From Kitasatospora aureofaciens (GTDB taxonomy: Bacteria; Actinomycetota; Actinomycetes; Streptomycetales; Streptomycetaceae): 64,000 bases of DNA. The translations under genes were made by a program, and so were the position numbers. Below, piece after piece: positions 1 to 7,182 of this stretch (positions are counted from its first letter, which is position 1; every line of letters begins with the position of its first letter). The notes below the pieces were generated by a model. It saw only the letters and a program-made list of their open reading frames with translations. It had not been told where the DNA came from and did not search any database. The stretch is from contig JODU01000015.1 of the NCBI GenBank assembly GCA_000720845.1, positions 186,001 to 250,000 on the forward strand, given 5' to 3'.

Positions 1-495
1 GCAGGCGTGGTCGGCCGTGTCGAGCAGCACCGCGAGCGCGGCAAGAAGTCGACACACGCCCTCTACGTCCGCCAGGTGGTGCGCCAGCTCATCGGCGAGC
101 CGCACCGGCGCAGCGGGACCATCACTCTGGAGCGGGCCGGCGAGGACCCGGTCACCGATCTGGTGCTCTCCATAGTCTCGAACACCTGCCCGTGGACGTT
201 CCTCGGCAACCGCCCGATCTACGCCTCTCCCGAGGCGTCGTTCGACACCGCGCTCGACGTCTTCGGCCTCAGCCGGCTGTCGACGGCCGCGGTTGCCCGG
301 TATGGCACCCAGTTGCTCACTTCGTCCCCCGAGCGCGGGCCGCGCGGTCGGCACGCGGTCTCCCTGCACGACCTGACCGACTTCACCTTGCATTCGAAGG
401 TGCCCCTGCCCCTCCAGATGGACGGTGACCACCTGGGGTTGCGAACCAGCGTGGCGTTCACAGGCGTACGCCGTGCACTGCGTGTGATTGTGTGA
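1..495 (+). CDS. Lipid (diacylglycerol/sphingosine-type) kinase, C-terminal part
   Basis: The gene enters from the left edge in frame, so only the last 164 residues are visible and the catalytic N-terminal DAGK domain with its GGDG motif is outside the window. What remains looks like the beta-sandwich C-terminal domain of the DgkB/BmrU/YegS family: a segment around GTITLERAG, a stretch with CPWTFLGNRPIYASP that resembles the substrate-side strand of these enzymes, and the closing LQMDGDHLG motif typical of their C terminus. Such enzymes phosphorylate a membrane lipid using ATP. The methionine at position 7 is internal and should not be taken as the start. In S. coelicolor a gene of this kind lies beside wblE, which fits the context. 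Substrate cannot be told from this part. Confidence 0.75.
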   Translation, partial: AGVVGRVEQHRERGKKSTHALYVRQVVRQLIGEPHRRSGTITLERAGEDPVTDLVLSIVSNTCPWTFLGNRPIYASPEASFDTALDVFGLSRLSTAAVARYGTQLLTSSPERGPRGRHAVSLHDLTDFTLHSKVPLPLQMDGDHLGLRTSVAFTGVRRALRVIV

Positions 496-815
496 GCAGA
501 AGGGGCGAAAGTCCTTTCACTCGAACGTTTAGACCAGGGTCCACCCCATGGAAGTACGGCTGTGACCTAGTCGACACCGAAGAATCAAAAAAAACTTTCC
601 GGAAGGGGTTGTATCCGCCGCCGAGGTTTGCGAGTCTCTTCTTGGCGATCGGGACAGCCCGCAGGACCGGCATCCACAGATCACCGGAACCCCTCTTCAA
701 ACCACAGGACCACGCCAGGGAACCTGGCTGTAGGCCCTTCCCTTGTTGAGGGATTCGTGAAAGCGTTCACATTCACAAGCATCCCAGCATGTAATACCAA
801 GGAGAGGTAGCAGCC
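496..815 (+). promoter_or_regulatory. Non-coding region upstream of wblE
   Basis: A stretch of 320 bases with no convincing gene. It is more AT-rich than its surroundings, with an A8 run near 588, and holds the promoter region of wblE. The only clear element is a Rex-like inverted repeat (listed separately). A weak promoter can be drawn around it: TTGAGG at 746-751 and CATTCA at 770-775. A Shine-Dalgarno GGAGAGG lies 9 bases before the wblE start. A half-site resembling a DasR operator (TTTAGACCAGG near 529) is too degenerate to call. Confidence 0.6.
756..771 (+). promoter_or_regulatory. Rex-like redox operator before wblE
   Basis: The sequence CGTGAAAGCGTTCACA is an inverted repeat matching 14 of 16 positions of the Streptomyces Rex operator TGTGAACGCGTTCACA. 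It sits between the candidate -35 and -10 of wblE, about 45 bases before the start codon, where a bound repressor would block RNA polymerase. Rex senses the NADH/NAD+ ratio. Binding here is inferred from the match and position only. Confidence 0.6.
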
Positions 816-1073
816 ATGGACTGGCGTCACCGCGCCGTTTGCCGCGAGGAAGACCCCGAGCTCTTCTTCCCCATCGGCAACACCGGTCCCGCGCTGCTGC
901 AGATCGAGGAAGCCAAGGCCGTCTGCCGTCGCTGCCCCGTCATGGAGCAGTGCCTGCAGTGGGCGCTTGAGTCCGGCCAGGACTCCGGCGTCTGGGGTGG
1001 TCTCAGCGAGGACGAGCGCCGCGCAATGAAGCGCCGTGCCGCCCGCAACCGGGCTCGTCAGGCCTCCGCCTGA
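816..1073 (+). CDS. wblE: WhiB-like [4Fe-4S] transcription factor WblE
   Basis: An 85-residue WhiB-family protein, the ortholog of mycobacterial WhiB1. The four cluster ligands are Cys9, Cys37, Cys40 and Cys46 (the C-X2-C-X5-C pattern in CRRCPVMEQC). They are followed by the family turn G-V-W-G-G and a very basic tail (RRAMKRRAARNRAR) that contacts DNA. WhiB1-type proteins bind the primary sigma factor and DNA; the cluster is nitric-oxide sensitive. The start is fixed by a GGAGAGG ribosome site nine bases upstream. The next gene, on the other strand, is a PdtaS-type kinase, the same neighbour as whiB1 in M. tuberculosis. A Rex-like operator upstream suggests redox control. Confidence 0.93.
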   Translation: MDWRHRAVCREEDPELFFPIGNTGPALLQIEEAKAVCRRCPVMEQCLQWALESGQDSGVWGGLSEDERRAMKRRAARNRARQASA

Positions 1074-1196
1074 CAACCCACCCCTACTGACAGCCTCAGC
1101 TTGGCGGCGCGTACAGCGAGTACGCATCCCCCGCTCCCGAGCCGCAGCGCGCAGTACCCCCGATGCGCATCGGACGATGTAGCGCACGAGCACTGG

Positions 1197-1226
1197 CCTC
1201 GGACCTTCACAGGTCCGGGGCTTTTT
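1197..1226 (+). terminator. Intrinsic terminator after wblE
   Basis: Nine-pair stem CCTCGGACC/GGTCCGGGG (one G-U pair) with a six-base loop, followed by CTTTTTG. It lies 124 bases beyond the wblE stop and just before the end of the convergent kinase gene. A real T-run is uncommon in such high-GC DNA, which strengthens the call. Confidence 0.8.
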
Positions 1227-1272
1227 GCTGTGCCCACGTCCCACACCCCGATGTCCGTGCTGCGTGACCGCG

Positions 1273-2739
1273 CTACTTCTCGGCGGGCACCGGGATGTCG
1301 AGGATGACCCGGGTGCCGCGCTCCGAGGCGGGGACCATGTCGAAGGTGCCGCCCAGCTCGCCCTCCACCAGGGTGCGGACGATCTGCAGGCCGAGATTGC
1401 CGGAGCGGTGCGGGTCGAAGTCCGCGGGCAGGCCGACGCCGTCGTCCTGGACGGTGACCAGCAGCCGGGCCTCCTTCGTCGTACCGCCGCGGACCGCGGA
1501 GACCTCGACCGTGCCGGTGTCGCCGTCCCGGAAGCCGTGTTCCAGGGCGTTCTGCAGCACCTCGGTCAGGACCATGGACAGCGGGGTGGCGACCTCTGCG
1601 TCGAGGATGCCGAAGCGTCCGGTGCGCCGGCCGGTGACCTTGCCCGGTGAGATCTCCGCCACCATCGCGAGCACGCGGTCGGCGATCTCGTCGAACTCCA
1701 CGCGCTCGTCCAGGTTCTGGGAGAGCGTCTCGTGCACGATCGCGATCGAGCCCACCCGGCGGACGGCCTCCTCCAGTGCCTCGCGGCCCCGGTCGGACTC
1801 GATGCGCCGGGCCTGCAGCCGCAACAGGGCCGCCACGGTCTGGAGGTTGTTCTTCACCCGGTGGTGGATCTCCCGGATGGTGGCGTCCTTGGTGATCAAC
1901 TCGCGTTCACGGCGGCGCAGTTCCGTCACGTCCCTCAGGAGCACCAGTGAACCGATGCGGGTGCCCTTGGGCTTGAGCGGGATGGCGCGGAACTGGATCA
2001 CCCCGTCGTGCGCCTCGATCTCGAACTCGCGCGGCGCCCAGCCGCTGGCGACCTTGGCCAGGGCCTCGTCCACCGGACCGCGGGACGGGGCGAGTTCGGC
2101 CGTGGTGCGGCCGAGGTGATGCCCCACCAGGTCGGCGGCGAGCCCCATGCGGTGGTAGGCCGACAGGGCGTTCGGGGAGGCGTACTGGACGATGCCGTCG
2201 CCGTCGACCCGGATCAGGCCGTCGCCGACCCGGGGCGAGGCGTCCATGTCGACCTGCTGGTTCTCGAACGGGAAGGCGCCGGCCGCGATCATCTGGGCGA
2301 GGTCCGAGGCGCTCTGCAGGTAGGTCAGCTCCAGGCGGCTCGGGGTGCGCACAGTGAGCAGGTTGGTGTTGCGGGCGATGACCCCGAGGACGCGGCCCTG
2401 GCGGCGTACGGGGATGGACTCGACGCGGACCGGGACCTCCTCGCGCCACTCGGGGTCGCCCTCGCGCACGATGCGGCCCTCGTCCAGGGCGGCGTCCAGC
2501 ATGGGGCGCCGGCCGCGCGGGACGAGGTGGCCGACCATGTCGTCCTGGTACGAGGTGGGGCCCGTGTTGGGCCGCATCTGGGCGACGGAGACGTAGCGCG
2601 TGCCGTCCCGGGTGGGGACCCACAGGACCAGGTCGGCGAAGGAGAGGTCGGAGAGAAGCTGCCACTCCGAGACCAGCAGATGGAGCCACTCGAGGTCGGA
2701 GTCGTCGAGCGCGGTGTGCTGGCGTACGAGTTCGTTCAT
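1273..2739 (-). CDS. pdtaS: PdtaS-type sensor histidine kinase (GAF-PAS-HisKA_2-HATPase)
   Basis: A 488-residue soluble histidine kinase without membrane segments. The order is an N-terminal GAF-like domain (about residues 1-150), a PAS domain (about 165-275), a HisKA_2 dimerisation box with IREIHHRVKNNLQT around residue 291, and a HATPase with N-box NALEHGF and G-box DDGVGLP, ending in GNLGLQIV. The HRVKNNLQT form of the H-box is specific to the HisKA_2 class, whose best-known member is PdtaS of Mycobacterium, partner of the RNA-binding antiterminator PdtaR. The gene next door is the whiB1 ortholog, as in Mycobacterium, so orthology is well supported. The ATG at 2739 was chosen because family similarity starts at once. 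A DasR-operator-like site lies about 330 bases upstream. Confidence 0.88.
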   Translation of the reverse strand: MNELVRQHTALDDSDLEWLHLLVSEWQLLSDLSFADLVLWVPTRDGTRYVSVAQMRPNTGPTSYQDDMVGHLVPRGRRPMLDAALDEGRIVREGDPEWREEVPVRVESIPVRRQGRVLGVIARNTNLLTVRTPSRLELTYLQSASDLAQMIAAGAFPFENQQVDMDASPRVGDGLIRVDGDGIVQYASPNALSAYHRMGLAADLVGHHLGRTTAELAPSRGPVDEALAKVASGWAPREFEIEAHDGVIQFRAIPLKPKGTRIGSLVLLRDVTELRRRERELITKDATIREIHHRVKNNLQTVAALLRLQARRIESDRGREALEEAVRRVGSIAIVHETLSQNLDERVEFDEIADRVLAMVAEISPGKVTGRRTGRFGILDAEVATPLSMVLTEVLQNALEHGFRDGDTGTVEVSAVRGGTTKEARLLVTVQDDGVGLPADFDPHRSGNLGLQIVRTLVEGELGGTFDMVPASERGTRVILDIPVPAEK

Positions 2740-3179
2740 GGAGGGCACGGGGCTGAGCGTACCTGGCGGTACGGACAGCGATCGAAACCAGCCACTCCGC
2801 ACTGCTCCCCCGCTCCCGGACGCGGCCCGCAAGGCCCCCGGAAACACCCGCGGGCCGCGGCGCCTGGGAGGGACCCTCAACCCTCCCGGCACCGCAGCCC
2901 GGAGCAACATCGGCCGTGGGGTGTGCGGTCCCGGTCGGCCGAAGGATGAGGAGCCGGGGCAGTCAGGGCAGAGAGCTCCGGTTCCTCGGTCCGTCCTCCT
3001 GTGCGGGGAGGACGGAAGCCTGACGATCACCTTGCGTGAGCGACACGGTCGGTGCCTCGCTGACCATTGTGGACTAGACCACTAACCGTGTCCATGCGGT
3101 GAACGCCGTTTGTTACTGGTGGCTTCTGCGACCGCACCGCCGTCCGGGCAGCCGCCGCCAGAAGCCTAACCCTGATGGC
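2740..3179 (-). promoter_or_regulatory. Non-coding region upstream of the PdtaS-type kinase
   Basis: A 440-base gap between the kinase start and the end of the TetR gene. I see no gene with convincing codon use. It contains a dre-like palindrome (listed separately) and an inverted repeat GGCTTCTG/CAGAAGCC with its arms at about 3121-3128 and 3159-3166 that could end the TetR transcript. Otherwise I see nothing I can name. Confidence 0.5.
3068..3083. promoter_or_regulatory. DasR operator-like site (dre) upstream of the kinase gene
   Basis: TGTGGACTAGACCACT matches 13 of 16 positions of the DasR operator ACTGGTCTAGACCACT. Its 12-base core TGGACTAGACCA is identical to the core of the site in front of dasR in this same window. 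It lies far (about 330 bases) from the kinase start, so control of that gene depends on a promoter near the site, which I cannot place with confidence. Confidence 0.55.
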
Positions 3180-3824
3180 TCAACCTCGGGGCCAGACCGA
3201 CAGGGCAATTTCCGCGAGCGCCTCCAGCTCCGTCCGGCCGGCGCCGTCGCGCGCCTGCTGGGACATGCCCTGGATCATCGCGCCGGTGTACCGGGCGAGG
3301 GCGGCGGCGTCGGTGTCCGGCGGCAGCAGACCCGCGTCCACGTCGGCGCCGATCCGGCGTTCGATGGCGGCGATGTTGGCGTTGCGCCGCTCCCGCAGGG
3401 ACTCCTCGACCTCGGCGGTCGAGCAGTTGGCCGCGGCGTGGATGACGAGGCAGCCGTGCGGCCGGCCGGGGGCCGTGTACTCGACGGCGGCCTCGCGCAG
3501 CATCCTCTCTATACCCGCGCGCGCGGTCGGCTCCTCGGCGAGGGCACGGTCGCCGAAGGCGCCGTACCGCACGCCGTACTCCTGGACGACCTCCTCGAAG
3601 AGCGAGCGCTTGTCGCCGAAGGCGGCATAGAGGCTCGGGGCGCCGATGTCCATGACCCGCGTCAGATCGGAGACGGACGTGGCCTCGTAACCGTGCTCCC
3701 AGAACGCCAGCAGCGCGGCCTCCAGCGCCGTCGCCCGGTCGAAGGAACGCGGACGCCCGCGGGTCCTGGCCGCACCACTGCGAGCAGGCGCCCCGGGCCG
3801 TTCACTCTTCTCACCGCTCACCAT
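3180..3824 (-). CDS. TetR-family repressor
   Basis: About 214 residues. The N-terminal helix-turn-helix is clear (residues about 25-70: FDRATALEAALLAFWEHGYEATSVSDL, then MDIGAPSLYAAFGDKRSLF), followed by a ligand-binding domain with APGRPHGCLVIHAA, a TetR_C subtype often seen next to oxidoreductase genes. It is divergent from a short-chain dehydrogenase gene, with about 96 bases between, which hold two copies of a 13-base element, so it most likely represses itself and the dehydrogenase. The start is uncertain: ATG at 3824 or ATG at 3833 (217 residues). A TATAAA just upstream suggests a very short leader. The effector is unknown. Confidence 0.85.
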   Translation of the reverse strand: MVSGEKSERPGAPARSGAARTRGRPRSFDRATALEAALLAFWEHGYEATSVSDLTRVMDIGAPSLYAAFGDKRSLFEEVVQEYGVRYGAFGDRALAEEPTARAGIERMLREAAVEYTAPGRPHGCLVIHAAANCSTAEVEESLRERRNANIAAIERRIGADVDAGLLPPDTDAAALARYTGAMIQGMSQQARDGAGRTELEALAEIALSVWPRG

Positions 3825-3837
3825 GGAGTGCATTTTA

Positions 3838-3898
3838 TAGCGGCCACTAGAAAAAGGCTGCCGGGCTGCTGTACGGTCATTTCTGTAGCGACCACTAG
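3838..3898. promoter_or_regulatory. Probable TetR operator pair
   Basis: The element TAGCGGCCACTAG (3838-3850) recurs as TAGCGACCACTAG (3886-3898), one base different, 48 bases apart and so on nearly the same DNA face. Each is an imperfect palindrome (TAGYG...CACTA). The pair fills the short divergent region between the TetR gene and the dehydrogenase gene, the usual site for a local TetR operator. Confidence 0.65.
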
Positions 3899-3920
3899 TG
3901 AAAGCGAAGGGGGCGTCGGG

Positions 3921-4673
3921 ATGAGCGTGCTTGCGGGCAGGACGGCACTCGTCACGGGGGCGAGCAGGGGCATCGGGCGGGGCATCGCGGAGCGGCTGGG
4001 CAGCGACGGCGCCCGGGTCGCGGTGCACTACGGGCGGAACGAGGCGGCGGCGAAGGAGACCGTCGCCGCGATCGAGGCCGCGGGCGGCTCGGCGTTCACG
4101 GTCAAGGCGGATCTCGCCGCTCCGGGCGCCGCCGAGACGCTGTGGGAGGAGTTCGACAGACACGCCGACGGCCTGGACGTCCTGGTGAACAACGCGGGGA
4201 TCGGCAACACGCGCCCCATCGGGGAGATAGGGGAGGCGGAGTACGACGCGGTCTTCACGGTCAACGTGAAGGCGCCGTTCTTCATCCTCAAGCACGGCAT
4301 GGGCCGGCTGCGCGACGGCGGCCGGGTCGTCAACATCTCGTCGGGTCTGGCCCGCACGGCGGCGATGCCGGACAACATGGCGTACGCGATGACGAAGGGC
4401 GCGCTGGACGTGTTCTCGCGCGACCTCTCCAAGGTGCTGGGCGCCCGCGGCATCACGGTGAACTCGGTGGCACCCGGCATCATCGACACGGACAACACGG
4501 CCGACCTGCTGCACGGGAGCGCGGACGGCTGGGAGCAGGCGGCGGCGTTCTCCGCGCTGGGCGGGGTGGGGACGGCCGCCGAGGTGGCCGACGTGGTCGC
4601 GTTCCTCGCCTCGCACGGGGGCCGGTGGGTCACGGGAAGCTGGGTGGACGCCACGGGAGGTTCACTGACCTGA
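3921..4673 (+). CDS. Short-chain dehydrogenase/reductase (SDR)
   Basis: A 250-residue classical SDR. The cofactor motif TGASRGIG is at residues 13-20, the structural NNAG motif near 90, the catalytic serine in NISSG near 139, and the YAMTK active-site Tyr and Lys near 154-158. The sequence closely follows the FabG-like family, but it stands alone next to its own TetR regulator, which points to a dedicated catabolic or detoxifying ketone/alcohol reaction rather than fatty acid synthesis. After the glycine-rich loop there is Arg in HYGRNE, which favours NADP(H). The substrate is unknown. The ATG follows GAAGGGGG, a good ribosome site. Confidence 0.88.
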   Translation: MSVLAGRTALVTGASRGIGRGIAERLGSDGARVAVHYGRNEAAAKETVAAIEAAGGSAFTVKADLAAPGAAETLWEEFDRHADGLDVLVNNAGIGNTRPIGEIGEAEYDAVFTVNVKAPFFILKHGMGRLRDGGRVVNISSGLARTAAMPDNMAYAMTKGALDVFSRDLSKVLGARGITVNSVAPGIIDTDNTADLLHGSADGWEQAAAFSALGGVGTAAEVADVVAFLASHGGRWVTGSWVDATGGSLT

Positions 4674-4740
4674 CACCACCGCCGGCACACCACCACTCGC
4701 CTGACCGTTTCAGCGCGACCGCGGGACCCCGCTCTGTTAG

Positions 4741-4756
4741 ATTGGTCTAAACCACA
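4741..4756. promoter_or_regulatory. dre site of nagB
   Basis: ATTGGTCTAAACCACA matches the DasR operator at 13 of 16 positions and lies about 52 bases before the nagB start. DasR repression of nagB through a dre in this position is established in S. coelicolor. Confidence 0.85.
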
Positions 4757-4807
4757 TAGCCAGTCCCGGGCCCCGGGTGAGTCCTCTCTTCGAAACGGCA
4801 GGCCAGC

Positions 4808-5593
4808 GTGGAAGTTGTCATCGTTCCCGATGCCAAGGCGGGCGGCGAACTCATAGCCGAAGCCATGGCACAGCTGCTCCGGCGCAAGCCCGACGCCCTG
4901 CTCGGGGTGGCCACCGGCTCGACGCCGCTGCCCGTGTACGAGGCGCTGGCGGCCAAGGTGCGCTCGGGTGCCGTGGACACCGGGCGGGCTCGGATCGCCC
5001 AGCTCGACGAGTACGTGGGGCTGCCCGCAGAGCACCCGGAGTCGTACCGCTCGGTGCTGCGGCGCGAGGTGCTGGAGCCGCTGGGCATCGGCATGGACGC
5101 CTTCATGGGCCCCGACGGCACGGCCGCGGACGTGCAGGCGGCGTGCGAGGCCTACGACGCGGCGCTGGGCGGGGCCGGTGGTGTCGACCTGCAGTTGCTG
5201 GGCATCGGTACCGACGGGCACATCGGTTTCAACGAGCCGTGCTCCTCGCTCGCCTCGCGGACCCGGATCAAGACCCTGACCGAGCAGACCCGGGTCGACA
5301 ACGCGCGCTTCTTCGACGGCGACATCGAGCAGGTCCCGCACCACGTCATCACCCAGGGCATCGGCACCATCCTGGAGGCCCGGCACGTGGTGCTGCTCGC
5401 CACCGGCGAGGGCAAGGCCGACGCGGTCGCCGCGAGCGTCGAGGGCCCGGTCGCGGCCGTGTGCCCGGCCTCCGCGCTGCAGTTGCACCCGCACGCCACG
5501 GTCGTCGTCGACGAGGCCGCCGCCTCCAAGCTGAAGCTCGCCGACTACTTCCGTCACACCTACGCCCACAAGCCGGACTGGCAGGGCATCTGA
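4808..5593 (+). CDS. nagB: Glucosamine-6-phosphate deaminase NagB
   Basis: A 261-residue enzyme that converts glucosamine-6-phosphate to fructose-6-phosphate and ammonia, the last step of N-acetylglucosamine use. Family motifs are complete: phosphate loop LGVATGSTPLPVY (about 33-45), QLDEYVG with the catalytic Asp (about 65-71), and GIGTDGHIGFNEP (about 132-144) with the active-site Asp and His. The length is typical. The GTG start follows a weak AGG. A dre upstream places it under DasR, the regulator that itself senses glucosamine-6-phosphate, NagB's substrate. The reading frame ends intact seven bases before the embedded adapter. Confidence 0.95.
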   Translation: MEVVIVPDAKAGGELIAEAMAQLLRRKPDALLGVATGSTPLPVYEALAAKVRSGAVDTGRARIAQLDEYVGLPAEHPESYRSVLRREVLEPLGIGMDAFMGPDGTAADVQAACEAYDAALGGAGGVDLQLLGIGTDGHIGFNEPCSSLASRTRIKTLTEQTRVDNARFFDGDIEQVPHHVITQGIGTILEARHVVLLATGEGKADAVAASVEGPVAAVCPASALQLHPHATVVVDEAAASKLKLADYFRHTYAHKPDWQGI

Positions 5594-5600
5594 CCTGCCC

Positions 5601-5633
5601 CTGTCTCTTATACACATCTGACGCTGCCGACGA
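5601..5633 (+). other. Embedded Illumina Nextera adapter (assembly artefact)
   Basis: The 19-base Tn5 mosaic end CTGTCTCTTATACACATCT (5601-5619) is followed directly by the 14-base Nextera read-1 tail GACGCTGCCGACGA (5620-5633), in exactly the order and orientation of library adapter read-through. Its conceptual translations include the peptides MCIRDR, LLYTSDAADE and VYKRQ, known marks of adapter contamination in protein databases. It sits between the convergent ends of nagB and the GH3 gene, where a terminator hairpin would be expected and none is seen. Sequence here is probably missing or misjoined. Confidence 0.97.
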
Positions 5634-5683
5634 GTGCCCCCGCCACGGGACCGGCGCCTTCAGTGTGTTCGACAGGGTGTGCG

Positions 5684-7174
5684 TCAGACGCCCGCGATGG
5701 CCTCCGCCGCCGCCCGGCCGCAGACGCGGGCCGCGCCATGGGTGGCGAGGTGGACGGCGCCGCGGGGCTTCGCACGAGGGACGCCCATCTCCACGACGAT
5801 GGTGTCCGGCCGGGCCGCCAGCAGGACGTCGAGGGCCGCCGCCATCCACGGGTGGCGGTGCTCGTCACGCACGACGGCGACGATGCGGCGGGAGCCCGCG
5901 GCGGCCAGCGCCTCGCGACCGGCGTCGGCCCCGTTGAAGCTGCCGGTCTCGGTGCCCGGCAACAGGCGGCGCAGCTCGGCGGCCACGCCCCACGGGGTCT
6001 CGTCGCCGACCGCGATGTTCGCCACCGGAGTGAGCGCGGCGACGTACGGCGGCTCGGTGAGCGGGGCCGAGTCCCCGGCGGCGGTGACGCGCAGCGCGCG
6101 GCGGGCCGCACGCAGGCCCACGTCGCCGTCGGCGGTGTCCGCGGCCCCGTCGGCGGGACGGTTCGCCGCGGCCCAGCGGGACAGGGCCCGGACGCGTTCC
6201 GCCGCGTCGGCCAGGCGCTCCTCGGGCAGTTCGCCCGCGCGGACGGCCTCGACCAGCGCGTCGCTCAGCCGCCGTACGGTGCCCTCGTCGTGCAGGCCGC
6301 CGCCCACGCAGATCGCGTCGGCGCCGGCCGCGATGGCCAGGACGGTGCCGCGTTCGATGCCGTACGCGCCCGCGATGGCCTTCATCTCGATGCCGTCGGT
6401 GACGATGAGCCCGTCGTAACCCAGCTCCCCCCGGAGCAGGTCGGTCAGGATGCGGCGGGACAACGTTGCCGGGCGGTCCGCATCCAGGGCCGGGACCAGG
6501 ATGTGGGCGCTCATCACCGCGCGGCTGCCGGCCGCGACGGCCGCGCGGAAGGGGACCAGGTCGCGCTCGGCCAGCACGTCGGCCCCCACGTCGATGCGCG
6601 GCATGGCGTGGTGGGAGTCGATGCCCGTGTCGCCGTGGCCCGGGAAGTGCTTGGCGCAGGTGGCGACGCCCGCGGACTGCATCCCGGTGATGTAGGCCGC
6701 GGTGTGCCGGGCGACCAGGTCGGTGTCGGCGCCGAAGGCGCGCACGCCGATGACCGGGTTGTCCGGGTTGGAGTTCACGTCTGCGGAGGGCGCCCAGTTG
6801 AAGTTCACGCCCGCGGCGGCGAGCCGGCGGCCCAGTTCCGCGGCCACCGCCCGGGTGAGCCCGACGTCGTCCACCGCGCCGAGGGCGTGGTTGCCGGGGA
6901 AGGAGGAGCCGGTGCGCACTTCGAGCCGGGTGACGTCACCGCCCTCCTCGTCGATCGCGACCAGCAGGTCCTCGCGCTCGGCGCGCAGCTGCGCGGTCAG
7001 GGCCGCCACCTGCTCGGGCGAGGTGACGTTGCGCCCGAACAGGGCGACGGAGGCCAGCCCTTCGCCGATGCGGCGCAGCAGCCAGTCGGGGGCGGTGGTG
7101 CCGGCGAAGCCGGGCTGGAGGACGGTGAGCGCGTCGCGCGTGAGGGTGTCGGTGGCCCTCGCGAGGGTCGTCAT
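5684..7174 (-). CDS. Family 3 glycoside hydrolase, NagZ-like beta-N-acetylhexosaminidase
   Basis: A 496-residue cytoplasmic protein with no signal peptide. The GH3 TIM-barrel domain carries IDEEGGDVTRL and the NagZ signature KHFPGHGDTGIDSHHAMP around residues 170-187; the Asp-His pair in DSHH is the catalytic acid/base of NagZ-type GH3 enzymes, and the nucleophile Asp lies in VTDGIEMKAI. A C-terminal GH3_C-like domain follows. It starts nine bases after the dasC stop, so it is the last gene of the dasBC operon. It would split imported chitobiose to N-acetylglucosamine, though a role in peptidoglycan recycling is possible. Its 3' end is intact, 50 bases from the embedded adapter. Confidence 0.88.
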   Translation of the reverse strand: MTTLARATDTLTRDALTVLQPGFAGTTAPDWLLRRIGEGLASVALFGRNVTSPEQVAALTAQLRAEREDLLVAIDEEGGDVTRLEVRTGSSFPGNHALGAVDDVGLTRAVAAELGRRLAAAGVNFNWAPSADVNSNPDNPVIGVRAFGADTDLVARHTAAYITGMQSAGVATCAKHFPGHGDTGIDSHHAMPRIDVGADVLAERDLVPFRAAVAAGSRAVMSAHILVPALDADRPATLSRRILTDLLRGELGYDGLIVTDGIEMKAIAGAYGIERGTVLAIAAGADAICVGGGLHDEGTVRRLSDALVEAVRAGELPEERLADAAERVRALSRWAAANRPADGAADTADGDVGLRAARRALRVTAAGDSAPLTEPPYVAALTPVANIAVGDETPWGVAAELRRLLPGTETGSFNGADAGREALAAAGSRRIVAVVRDEHRHPWMAAALDVLLAARPDTIVVEMGVPRAKPRGAVHLATHGAARVCGRAAAEAIAGV

Positions 7175-7182
7175 CGGTGGTG

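Noticed and set aside
529..539. Possible dre half-site upstream of wblE (TTTAGACCAGG)
   Set aside because: Only one half matches the DasR operator; the left arm is absent.
4028..5617. Long minus-strand ORF opening with MCIRDRG across nagB and the SDR gene
   Set aside because: It starts inside the Nextera adapter and runs antisense to two well-supported genes; the N terminus is an adapter translation.
5601..5619. Tn5 mosaic end taken as a sign of a transposon insertion
   Set aside because: It is followed by the synthetic Nextera tail, is single-ended and has no transposase or target duplication.
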